A DNA stretch of 6,098 nt. Source: Lachnospiraceae bacterium. GTDB lineage: Bacteria; Bacillota_A; Clostridia; Lachnospirales; Lachnospiraceae. The notes beneath the pieces are model-generated. The model saw only the letters and a program-made list of their open reading frames with translations. It did no database searches and was not told the DNA's origin. The stretch lies in NCBI GenBank assembly GCA_017416055.1, contig JAFQDI010000219.1, forward strand, positions 1 through 6,098, written 5' to 3'. This document shows positions 1 through 6,098 of this stretch, in pieces (positions within the stretch are counted from its first letter, which is position 1; each line of letters opens with the position of its first letter). The position numbers and the translations under genes were made by a program.

Positions 1-510
1 CCGCACACTCTCCGTCTTTCGAAGCTCCGCCGTCTCAGGCAGTTCTTCCACTATACTGCAGTGCACCGGCGTATGCCTGATCTGGGTCAGCTCCGATGCC
101 AAAAAACCGGCTATCTTGTCGGTGCAGAAAATATATGCCACATTATCGCAGAGAATGATATCTCCGATGGTGCTTCGCTCCACACCCAGATTCATCAATG
201 CCCCCAGTACATCGCGATGACTCAGATTGTCCGCAAATTTCTGCAGATTGGGCTCAGCCTTGATACAACAAATGGGAAACGGTTCTTCATAGCCCATCAG
301 CTCCTCGTTGCCGAGGCGCGCCATCTGCCGCTCACAGTCCGCCATTCCGCCATACAACGTGTATGGCACGTGAGGAAACTCCCGCGCCGCCTGCAAAAAC
401 AAACTGGTCTCCATCAGATTAAGAAATCCGGTAAACTGATACTGATAGTTTGTGTACGCACGGTCTGCCAGTTCGAGAAAACGCTTCTTTAACTGTGCTT
501 CCTCGCTCAT
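1..510 (-). CDS. ylmH: YlmH-family RNA-binding protein, 3'-truncated by window edge (S4 domain not in window)
   Basis: The open frame starts at ATG 510 and runs through 170 codons to the window edge with no stop. The visible part matches the N-terminal and central regions of YlmH: FLELADRAY (11-19), YGGMADCERQMA (53-64) and the hallmark HRDVLGALMNLGVERSTIGD (98-117). YlmH proteins are about 255-265 aa, so the C-terminal S4 RNA-binding domain should lie just beyond base 1. In Bacillus subtilis YlmH (also called RqcP2) has been reported to bind the 50S subunit and take part in ribosome-associated quality control; earlier it was known only from its place beside division genes. Its start shares one base with the ktrA stop (TGATG), and AAGGTGGTG inside the ktrA 3' end can serve as ribosome site. 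Lying directly after ktrBA differs from the B. subtilis position in the ylm/divIVA cluster. Confidence 0.9.
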   Translation of the reverse strand, partial: MSEEAQLKKRFLELADRAYTNYQYQFTGFLNLMETSLFLQAAREFPHVPYTLYGGMADCERQMARLGNEELMGYEEPFPICCIKAEPNLQKFADNLSHRDVLGALMNLGVERSTIGDIILCDNVAYIFCTDKIAGFLASELTQIRHTPVHCSIVEELPETAELRKTESVR

Positions 511-524
511 CAGGTCACCACCTT
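508..524 (-). promoter_or_regulatory. ktrA stop / ylmH start overlap with upstream ribosome site
   Basis: Minus strand: AAGGTGGTG (524..516) lies inside the last codons of ktrA, followed after five bases by ATG 510. The A of this ATG is the last base of the ktrA TGA, giving TGATG. This suggests that ylmH is translated by reinitiation after ktrA, at least in part. Confidence 0.65.
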
Positions 525-1151
525 GCGAATATCATTGATATGCCCCATGACCAACAAGTGTTCATCAACTTTAAATACATATCCGGGACCGGAAAACGGA
601 CGTATCCTTCCCTCTTTCTTCACCGCCAAGATATTCAGATTGTATTTTGCACGGAAATTGAGCGGCATCGGATTGCCCACCCACTTGGGGTTCGGCTTGA
701 TTTCAAAAATCGCATAATCATCCGACAACTCAATGCAGTCAAAGATACTATCCGATCCCTCACTGATTGCCAGTCGTCTCGCCACATCCTTTTCCGGATA
801 AATCACTTCATCCGCACCGTTTCGAAGCAGAAACTTTGCCTGAATATCTTCATCTGCCTTGCTAAAGACCTTCTTCGCTCCCAGTTCCTTCAGCGAACAG
901 GTCACCTCAAGACTGCTCTGGAAATCTCCTCCAATACACACAAAGCAGGCATCAAACTCCTCCACACCAAAACTCTTCAGTACTGCGGGATTAGTGCAAT
1001 CCCCCACCTTCGCGCTGACCACATAGGGCAGCATATCCTCAAGATTCTCTGCATTTCGATCGACAATCATGATCTCGCACTTTTCTTTCGCCAGTTCCCG
1101 GCACAGATGGTGCCCGAAGGAACCCATGCCAACAATTAAAAATGATTTCAT
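510..1151 (-). CDS. ktrA: Ktr potassium uptake regulatory subunit, RCK/KTN protein KtrA
   Basis: Cytoplasmic gating subunit that forms an octameric ring under KtrB and opens or closes the channel according to bound nucleotide (ATP/ADP, NAD(H)). The 213 residues comprise one RCK_N Rossmann domain (~1-125) and one RCK_C domain (~135-213). That single set, rather than two tandem ones, separates KtrA from TrkA. The dinucleotide loop is GMGSFG (8-13) with the ribose-binding acid D31 at the end of strand 2. GDCTNPAVLKSFG (50-62) and ADEVIYPEKDVARRLA (113-128) are typical of the family. In several Firmicutes the KtrA RCK_C domain binds c-di-AMP, which closes the system; that may hold here but is not shown by the sequence. 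The gene starts seven bases after ktrB, with its ribosome site across the ktrB stop, and its own stop overlaps the ylmH start, so expression of the three is probably coupled. Confidence 0.95.
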   Translation of the reverse strand: MKSFLIVGMGSFGHHLCRELAKEKCEIMIVDRNAENLEDMLPYVVSAKVGDCTNPAVLKSFGVEEFDACFVCIGGDFQSSLEVTCSLKELGAKKVFSKADEDIQAKFLLRNGADEVIYPEKDVARRLAISEGSDSIFDCIELSDDYAIFEIKPNPKWVGNPMPLNFRAKYNLNILAVKKEGRIRPFSGPGYVFKVDEHLLVMGHINDIRKVVT

Positions 1152-1156
1152 CTCTA

Positions 1157-1164
1157 CCTCACCC
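1157..1164 (-). promoter_or_regulatory. ktrA ribosome binding site overlapping the ktrB stop codon
   Basis: On the minus strand GGGTGAGG contains the ktrB TGA (1161..1159) and lies five bases before ATG 1151. A ribosome ending ktrB therefore occupies the site that loads ktrA, an arrangement typical of translational coupling between subunits of one complex. Confidence 0.65.
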
Positions 1165-2490
1165 TATTGTAATTTGTTCAGTCGGTGCAGTCACCGGAGG
1201 CAGTGCTCTCTTCTCAAGCAGTGCTGAACCAAAGGAAATACTTCCCACTCGTCCGCAATACATCAAAAAGATAATCACTAACTTTGATACTGTATTCAAA
1301 TCTCTGGTAATCCCCGTAGTCATTCCAACAGTTCCTCCCGCAGAGAAGCATTCAAATAACACATCCACCACACCAATATTCTGGATTGTACAGATTACCA
1401 ACGTACCTCCCAACACCAGAAGAAGATTGGCAAAAAACACATAGGTCGCCTTCTTCAGGCTATCTTCCTCCAGCCTTCTTCCAAACACAGTCGCGTGCTG
1501 ATGTCCCTTAAGTCCGCAAACGGTATAAATCAAAATCACCGCAACCGTGGTCGTCTTTATACCACCCGCTGTTGATCCGGAGTTTCCTCCGATAAACATG
1601 AGCATCATAGTCAACAGCTTGCTGCTGTCGGTGAGTGCTGCGGTGTCCGTGGTATTAAATCCGGCAGTTCGCGCGGTCACCGAATCAAACAGTGCCGTCA
1701 ATATCTGCTCGTGCAGCGACATTTCTGCACCCAAATTGTTCCGCTCAAACAGGAAAAACAGTGCTGCTCCGCCAAAAAGCAACACCCCCGACATGGTCAG
1801 CACGATCTTCGTGTGCAAACTATATCGGCGCACATGATGCTTTTTCTGCAGAAGATCATCCCACACCATGAACCCAAGACCACCCATCACAACTAGAAAC
1901 ATGATGGTCAAACTCACCAACCAGTCCCCTGAATAGTCACAAAACGAAATGTACGGCTCCCGAATGCCCATCAGATCAAAGCCTGCATTGCAGAATGCGG
2001 AGATTGAGTGGAATACACTGTAGGCGATTCCGCGTCCTAAGCCAAATTGTGGGATGAAGCGGATTGACAGTAACACCGCTCCTATTCCCTCAAACATCAT
2101 CGTCCCTAAAATAATTTTTTTCACAAAAGGAAGAATCCCTGCTACCTGGGAATAGCTGATACTCTCCACCATCACCGCTCGTTTCCGAAGGCCCATCCGT
2201 TTCCGACAGGCAAGAAAAAACAGCGTGGCGATAGTCATAAAGCCCAGACCACCTATCTGAATCAATGTGATGATCACCACATGACCGAAAGAACTCCAGT
2301 AGGTCGCTGTATCCCTCACCACCTGACCGGTCACGCAGGACGCGGAAGTAGCAGTAAACAGTGCGTCAACAAACGGTGTCCACACTCTCTCCTGATTGGA
2401 GATCGGCAGCATGAGCAGGATGGTTCCCGTAATGATCATCAGAAAAAATCCCAATGCAATGATCTGCATATGAGAAAGCTTACGTCTCAT
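1159..2490 (-). CDS. ktrB: Potassium uptake protein, KtrB/TrkH-family channel subunit
   Basis: Integral membrane K+ translocation subunit; in this family a homodimer carries K+ (often with Na+) under control of a cytoplasmic KtrA ring. The 443 residues are strongly hydrophobic and show the four membrane-pore-membrane repeats. The filter segments are CVTG (52-55), CNAG (167-170), TAGF (275-278) and TVGM (387-390), each with the conserved Gly that lines the pore. GGNSGSTAGGIKT (301-313) matches the intramembrane gating loop of the third repeat. CGRVGSISF (412-420) matches the conserved stretch in the last helix. The length fits KtrB, which is shorter than TrkH at about 480. The ATG at 2490 is supported by GAGGAA five bases upstream. 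The stop TGA is seven bases before ktrA. KtrB and TrkH are hard to separate on the channel alone; the single-RCK partner next door favours Ktr. Confidence 0.93.
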   Translation of the reverse strand: MRRKLSHMQIIALGFFLMIITGTILLMLPISNQERVWTPFVDALFTATSASCVTGQVVRDTATYWSSFGHVVIITLIQIGGLGFMTIATLFFLACRKRMGLRKRAVMVESISYSQVAGILPFVKKIILGTMMFEGIGAVLLSIRFIPQFGLGRGIAYSVFHSISAFCNAGFDLMGIREPYISFCDYSGDWLVSLTIMFLVVMGGLGFMVWDDLLQKKHHVRRYSLHTKIVLTMSGVLLFGGAALFFLFERNNLGAEMSLHEQILTALFDSVTARTAGFNTTDTAALTDSSKLLTMMLMFIGGNSGSTAGGIKTTTVAVILIYTVCGLKGHQHATVFGRRLEEDSLKKATYVFFANLLLVLGGTLVICTIQNIGVVDVLFECFSAGGTVGMTTGITRDLNTVSKLVIIFLMYCGRVGSISFGSALLEKRALPPVTAPTEQITIG

Positions 2491-2495
2491 CCAAT

Positions 2496-2501
2496 TTCCT
2501 C
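2496..2501 (-). promoter_or_regulatory. Ribosome binding site of ktrB
   Basis: GAGGAA on the minus strand ends five bases before ATG 2490, supporting that start over the Met at codon 8. Confidence 0.7.
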
Positions 2502-2504
2502 ATT

Positions 2505-2514
2505 TCTTATAAGA
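2505..2514. repeat. Ten-base perfect palindrome in the icd-ktrB gap
   Basis: TCTTATAAGA is self-complementary over all ten bases and lies between the icd TAA and the ktrB ribosome site. It has no loop and no following T-run, so it is not an intrinsic terminator. It could be a small protein-binding site or mere chance in A+T-rich spacer DNA. Confidence 0.3.
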
Positions 2515-2516
2515 TG

Positions 2517-3725
2517 TTACACCAGCGCTTCCAGTCTCGCACGAATCGTCTTGATAAACTGCTCACTATCAAGCGTCACCGGGTTTTCCAGCGTAGTAAT
2601 CGCCGCCAAATCGCCGGTCATCAGACCACTCTCAATGGTCTCCAAAGTCGCCTTCTCCAGCTTATCTGCAAACGCACACAGAGCAGAAAGTCCGTCCAGT
2701 TCTCCGCGCTTTCTAAGTGCACCGGTCCATGCAAAAATCGTCGCAACCGGATTGGTAGAGGTCATCTGGCCCTTCAGATAACGGTAATAATGCCTCTGCA
2801 CCGTGCCGTGAGCGGCCTCGTACTCAAAACAGCCGTCGGGAGAAACCAAAACAGATGTCATCATCGCCAGCGAACCGAACGCCGTCGCGACCATATCACT
2901 CATTACGTCGCCATCATAGTTTTTGCAAGCCCAAATATATCCGCCCGCGGAACGGATCACTCTCGCCACCGCATCATCAATCAAGGTGTAGAAATACGTC
3001 AGGCCGGCAGCCTCGAATTTTTCCTTGTACTCGTTCTCGTAGATTTCCGCAAAAATATCCTTGAAATGGTGATCATACTGTTTAGAGATGGTATCCTTCG
3101 TGGAGAACCAAACATCCTGCTTTGTCTCCAGACCGTAGTTGAAACAGCAGCGGGCAAAGCTCTCAATCGAGCTGTCGGTGTTGTGCATACCCATGGCAAC
3201 ACCCGCACCGTCAAACTGATGAACCAACTGTCTCGTCTCGGTGCCATCCTCTGCGGTGTACACCAACTCGCACTTCGTTCCCTCATCGACGATGGCATCT
3301 ACTGCTTTGTAAATATCTCCGTATGCATGGCGGGCCAGCGTGATGGGCTTCGTCCAATTCTTCACATAAGGCTCGATGCCCTTCACCAGAATCGGTGCGC
3401 GGAATACCGTACCATCCAGAATACTTCTGATGGTACCGTTGGGGCTCTTCCACATCTTCTTCAGATCATATTCTGTCACGCGGGCAGCATTCGGCGTGAT
3501 TGTCGCGCACTTGACCGCCACACCGAGGCGCTTGTTTGCCTCCGCCGCGTCGATCGTGACCCGGTCTTCCGTCTCATCGCGGTGTTTCAGTCCGAGATCG
3601 TAATATTCCGTCTTCAGTTCCACGAACGGGGTAAGCAGTTCATCTTTGATCATCTGCCACAGCACTCTCGTCATCTCATCGCCGTCCATCTCCACCAAGG
3701 GAGTTTTCATCAGTATCTTTTCCAT
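2517..3725 (-). CDS. icd: NADP-dependent isocitrate dehydrogenase, homodimeric (eukaryotic-like) type
   Basis: Oxidatively decarboxylates isocitrate to 2-oxoglutarate and CO2, reducing NADP+; in an anaerobe this mainly feeds glutamate synthesis and NADPH supply. The 402-residue protein (start at 3725) belongs to the subfamily of human IDH1/IDH2, not the E. coli Icd type. Isocitrate-binding residues match human IDH1 numbering: T77, S94, N96 and R100 (in [10 protein letters not shown]), R109, R132 (in ARHAYGD) and Y139. Metal ligands are D250, D273 and D277 (in LIDD and NYDGDVMSD). HGTVQRHY (R311, H312) matches the NADP 2'-phosphate site. An in-frame ATG at 3749, directly after the kinase stop, would add eight residues. 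I prefer 3725 because AAGGAG sits nine bases upstream and homologues begin close to this point. The stop is TAA, 26 bp before ktrB. Confidence 0.95.
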   Translation of the reverse strand: MEKILMKTPLVEMDGDEMTRVLWQMIKDELLTPFVELKTEYYDLGLKHRDETEDRVTIDAAEANKRLGVAVKCATITPNAARVTEYDLKKMWKSPNGTIRSILDGTVFRAPILVKGIEPYVKNWTKPITLARHAYGDIYKAVDAIVDEGTKCELVYTAEDGTETRQLVHQFDGAGVAMGMHNTDSSIESFARCCFNYGLETKQDVWFSTKDTISKQYDHHFKDIFAEIYENEYKEKFEAAGLTYFYTLIDDAVARVIRSAGGYIWACKNYDGDVMSDMVATAFGSLAMMTSVLVSPDGCFEYEAAHGTVQRHYYRYLKGQMTSTNPVATIFAWTGALRKRGELDGLSALCAFADKLEKATLETIESGLMTGDLAAITTLENPVTLDSEQFIKTIRARLEALV

Positions 3726-3734
3726 TGTTGTCTT

Positions 3735-3740
3735 CTCCTT
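3735..3740 (-). promoter_or_regulatory. Ribosome binding site that sets the icd start
   Basis: On the minus strand AAGGAG is followed by nine bases and then ATG at 3725. It lies inside the eight-codon stretch that would be translated if ATG 3749 were the start. ATG 3749, which follows the kinase TAA directly, has no comparable purine-rich site upstream. This is why the shorter 402-residue icd product is preferred. Confidence 0.8.
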
Positions 3741-3749
3741 TTCCGTCAT

Positions 3750-5399
3750 TTACGCATTAAAGCAACTTCCCCCGATAAACTCCCTCAAAATAGAGTTTTT
3801 CGGAATGTCATCTGCATGTGCTACCAAAAAGTAATCAAAGAATTTCAAGAGACGCTTCGCTTCCTGATACTCGGGGCAGTCTCTGGGCACCGCGAACAAG
3901 AGAGGCTCCGCGTAGGGCTTCAACACCGCCAGCTCATAGATCAGCGCAGTGTTCAGGACCACATCGGCAGTCTCCTGGTAAGGGAAGATATTCTCCTCCT
4001 CGCCTCGTCGTACAGACGGCCACATGGAAATCGTCCGCTGCGCATCTGCGCCTCTGGTCCGCGCATCCCGCACGATTCGTCTCACCAAACGGCCATCGGT
4101 GGTAGAGATGCGGTTGTGCTCATCAATGTTCAGCTGTGTCAACGCACTCAGGTAAATCTTAAACTTGCTTTCCTCCGGCAGAGAATAACTCAGCTTATCA
4201 TTCAGGCAGTGTATGCCTTCGATAACCAGAATATCATCCGGTCCCAGCTGCAAATAATCTCCTCTGTACTCGCGATATCCGGTCTTGAAATTGAACACGG
4301 GAAGTTCTACCCGCTCACCGGAGAGCAGCGCAGTCATATCGCGGTTAAACAGTTCCAGATCTACGCACTCCAAACACTCAAAATTGTAATTTCCGTCCTC
4401 GTCCTTCGGCGTGTGATCACGGTCCACAAAGTAATTATCCACCGCAATCGGGTGAGGATTCAACCCCAACGTCTTCAGCTGGATCGAAAGCCGATGAGAT
4501 GTGGTCGTCTTTCCGGAGGAAGAAGGACCTGCAAGCAAAATAATCTTCTTCCGGCGGTCTGCCGCAATCATCGCCGCAATATCCCCCAGACGCTTCTCCA
4601 TCAGGGCCTCTTGGATCAGGATCAGTTCAGTCAGTCCTTCCGTGACGATCCGCTCATTCAGATCTCCCACGGTGTTGATCCCCAGTTTCTCTCCCCATCG
4701 GGCGGATTCCTTCAATGTCTGAAATACCTTATGGCTGGGTTCAAAGGCCGGAACGTCGCGAGGAGCCTTGCGCACCGGCATCTGCAGCACCAGCCCTTCA
4801 TCATACGGATACAATCTAAAATACTCCAAATAGCCGGTATCCGGCAACATATAGCCGTAAAAATAATCTTCAAATTCGTTGATACTGTAGATGTTCACAC
4901 GGGATGAACGTCGGTACATAAACAGTTTTTCCTTGTCCGCCATTCCATGTCTTCCGAACGTTTCGACGGCTTTCTCTGCGGACACGGACCGTTTTCTGAT
5001 CGGCATCTTCGAGGCCACCAGTTCTCTCATCCGGCGATCCACTTTCGCCACAAACTCCGGATCCACCGTCTGTCCGCTCACCTCGATGTACAAACCCTTG
5101 CTGACGGAGAAATTCACCGTCACCTTTTTCAGTTTATGTTCTGCCACATCGTAGATCGATTTTATAGCAAGAAAAAGAACACTGCGCTGATAGGTCTGCA
5201 TCCCGATCTCATCACCGGTGGTGATAATCTCCACCTCGCCTGGTTCGGGAATCTCTTTCATCAGTTCATACAGCTTTCCATTCACTTTGACCAGAACAAT
5301 ATCATCCTTATACTGCGGTTGATACTCTTCCGCAACCGCTTTCAGCAACGTCCCCTCCGGGTACTCCCTTATCTGACTGTTGATCGTCATCTTCAGCAT
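3750..5399 (-). CDS. TGS / degenerate editing-like domain / uridine-kinase-family nucleoside kinase fusion
   Basis: Predicted cytoplasmic ATP-dependent nucleoside kinase of the phosphoribulokinase/uridine kinase family (549 aa). Residues ~1-62 are a TGS domain (opening MLKMTINSQIREYPEGT). Residues ~63-210 resemble the editing domain of threonyl-tRNA synthetase, including an F-x-D-x-x-x-x-G-x-x-x-P-x-T-G stretch at 176-189, but the metal-binding His/Cys residues are absent. Residues ~285-500 are the kinase: Walker A GPSSSGKTT (291-299), candidate catalytic Asp in VDNYF (D321), VIEGIH (392-397), and the Arg-rich lid RRIVRDARTRG (440-450). The ATG at 5399 is preferred over that at 5390 because AAGAGGTGA lies just upstream of it. 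The stop TAA is 24 bp before the preferred icd start. Free-standing uridine kinases are only ~210 aa; this fused form is common in Clostridia and Thermotogae. Uridine or cytidine is the family's usual substrate; the true one is not certain from sequence. Confidence 0.9.
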   Translation of the reverse strand: MLKMTINSQIREYPEGTLLKAVAEEYQPQYKDDIVLVKVNGKLYELMKEIPEPGEVEIITTGDEIGMQTYQRSVLFLAIKSIYDVAEHKLKKVTVNFSVSKGLYIEVSGQTVDPEFVAKVDRRMRELVASKMPIRKRSVSAEKAVETFGRHGMADKEKLFMYRRSSRVNIYSINEFEDYFYGYMLPDTGYLEYFRLYPYDEGLVLQMPVRKAPRDVPAFEPSHKVFQTLKESARWGEKLGINTVGDLNERIVTEGLTELILIQEALMEKRLGDIAAMIAADRRKKIILLAGPSSSGKTTTSHRLSIQLKTLGLNPHPIAVDNYFVDRDHTPKDEDGNYNFECLECVDLELFNRDMTALLSGERVELPVFNFKTGYREYRGDYLQLGPDDILVIEGIHCLNDKLSYSLPEESKFKIYLSALTQLNIDEHNRISTTDGRLVRRIVRDARTRGADAQRTISMWPSVRRGEEENIFPYQETADVVLNTALIYELAVLKPYAEPLLFAVPRDCPEYQEAKRLLKFFDYFLVAHADDIPKNSILREFIGGSCFNA

Positions 5400-5403
5400 C
5401 GTA

Positions 5404-5412
5404 TCACCTCTT
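5404..5412 (-). promoter_or_regulatory. Ribosome binding site of the nucleoside kinase gene
   Basis: On the minus strand AAGAGGTGA lies four bases before ATG 5399 (seven bases counted from the AGAGG core). This favours the first ATG over the second in-frame ATG at 5390. It sits in the 42-bp gap after trmK, which otherwise shows no strong hairpin. Confidence 0.7.
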
Positions 5413-5441
5413 ATCTCATCTTCTCTGATTTGGCATCCGCC

Positions 5442-6098
5442 TCAAAGTCTCTCGAGCGCTGTGTTCACCGCACTCAGTTCCATCTCCACTTCAGCTTTCC
5501 GCTTTTCGGCATCTGCCGTCTTACTCTCTGTCAATTTATGCAAGATTCCGTTCAAAATACCCTTTTGCCACTCCAAATAGCTTTTCAGCACCGGATGTTT
5601 CTCTGCCAGAAGAAACGGACCGAATCTGTCCTCTATTTCCTCCGCTGCCATGCGCGCAGCATCTTCCGGGTGATACTGAGCCTCTGTGATCAGATAATAT
5701 TTTCCGTCCTCGAAAATCATCTCTTCCCGTTGCTGCACAAACCCCATCTTCCGGATGCCCTTTCTAAACCCGTTCCAGTCCGACTGGGGTGAGAGAACAA
5801 ACCGCTCAATCGACGGTACCACTCCCATGCCGCGTTCCAGAATCTCCAAAATCAGTGGTCCGCCCATGCCGGCAATGATCACAGTGTCCGCCTCGCCGGC
5901 CTGAAGTTTTTCCAGCCCATCACTGAGCCTGGTCTCGATCACTTCGGTAAGTCCACACTCCTCCACATGCTCCTCTGCACGTCCGAGAGGGCCTTTTCGA
6001 ATATCCATCGCCACCGCATGACGGATGACACCATTCTGCATCAGCCAGATCGGCAAAAATCCGTGGTCGGTTCCGATATCTGCAATACGGCTCCCAGG
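5442..6098 (-). CDS. trmK: tRNA (adenine(22)-N(1))-methyltransferase TrmK, 5'-truncated by window edge
   Basis: This enzyme transfers a methyl group from S-adenosylmethionine to N1 of adenine 22 in the D-loop region of certain bacterial tRNAs, in the cytoplasm. The frame is open to the window edge. The first visible residues, ending in ADIGTDHGFLPIWL, are the SAM-binding motif I typical of TrmK. A TTG at 6056 could be misread as a start, but it lies inside this motif and cannot be the real one. Further on are MDIRKGPLGRAEEH (end of the second strand, SAM ribose side), the family signature AGMGG, and LSPQSDWNGFRKG. The charged last ~55 residues fit the C-terminal coiled-coil that binds tRNA. 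About 218 residues are visible against roughly 230-240 in the family, so about 15-20 N-terminal residues are missing. It ends with TGA, 42 bp before the kinase gene. In many Firmicutes trmK follows rpoD; that cannot be seen here. Confidence 0.93.
   Translation of the reverse strand, partial: PGSRIADIGTDHGFLPIWLMQNGVIRHAVAMDIRKGPLGRAEEHVEECGLTEVIETRLSDGLEKLQAGEADTVIIAGMGGPLILEILERGMGVVPSIERFVLSPQSDWNGFRKGIRKMGFVQQREEMIFEDGKYYLITEAQYHPEDAARMAAEEIEDRFGPFLLAEKHPVLKSYLEWQKGILNGILHKLTESKTADAEKRKAEVEMELSAVNTALERL

Noticed and set aside
61..1139. Plus-strand open frames opposite ylmH and ktrA (61-492 and 450-1139).
   Set aside because: Both are in codon register with well-recognised minus-strand genes and encode nothing recognisable.
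510..1151. Annotating the RCK protein as TrkA.
   Set aside because: TrkA has two tandem RCK units (about 450 residues); this protein has one (213 residues) and sits beside a KtrB-sized channel subunit.
2491..2516. A c-di-AMP or K+-responsive riboswitch ahead of ktrB.
   Set aside because: The gap is only 26 bp and holds a stop-proximal palindrome and a ribosome site; there is no room for a structured leader.
2490..2530. A TATAAG box in the icd-ktrB gap as a possible -10 element for a ktrB promoter.
   Set aside because: The hexamer 17 bases upstream (CTGGAA) matches the -35 consensus at only three of six positions, and the box is part of the palindrome; too weak to call.
2514..4907. A very long plus-strand open frame of 797 codons opposite the kinase and icd.
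   Set aside because: Its codons are exactly in register with the minus-strand codons of both genes, so it stays open wherever those genes avoid TTA, CTA and TCA. Its product is rich in His, Arg and Gln with no recognisable domain, while both opposite genes are clear family members. It is an antisense by-product of codon usage.
5432..5441. GGCGGATGCC after the trmK stop as a terminator hairpin.
   Set aside because: The stem is only three base pairs and no T-run follows, so it cannot be a credible intrinsic terminator.
4947..5792. Plus-strand open frame opposite the kinase N-terminus and the trmK C-terminus.
   Set aside because: It is in register with both minus-strand genes and crosses their gap by chance; the product has no domain and low-complexity His/Leu/Phe composition.

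Overview
The window looks like chromosomal DNA from a low-to-mid G+C Firmicute, most likely an anaerobic Clostridium-class (Lachnospiraceae-like) bacterium. Three things suggest this: a TGS/uridine-kinase fusion protein, a homodimeric 'eukaryotic-like' NADP isocitrate dehydrogenase, and KtrAB and YlmH proteins of Firmicute type. This assignment rests on protein family resemblance and gene content only, not on a database search.

All genes read on the minus strand, so transcription runs from base 6098 towards base 1. In that order they are: trmK (tRNA adenine-22 N1-methyltransferase, 5' end cut by the window edge); a 549-residue TGS + tRNA-synthetase-editing-like + nucleoside kinase fusion; icd (NADP isocitrate dehydrogenase); ktrB (K+ channel subunit); ktrA (its RCK regulatory subunit); and ylmH (S4-family ribosome-associated protein, 3' end cut by the window edge). 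The gaps are 42, 24, 26 and 7 bp, and ktrA and ylmH overlap by one base. I see no terminator hairpin and no convincing promoter between any two genes, so the six probably form part of one polycistronic unit whose ends lie outside the window. No stretch without a gene exceeds about 42 bp.

Functionally the unit mixes translation-related genes (trmK and ylmH at the two ends), a nucleoside kinase, 2-oxoglutarate/NADPH production (icd) and K+ uptake (ktrBA). The icd-ktrBA neighbourhood is suggestive because glutamate, made from 2-oxoglutarate, is the main counter-ion of cytoplasmic K+; that link is inference.

I found no mobile elements, CRISPR arrays, structural RNA genes or clear new system. The most notable point is that the kinase fusion keeps the fold signature of the threonyl-tRNA synthetase editing domain but appears to have lost all four metal-ligand residues of that site.
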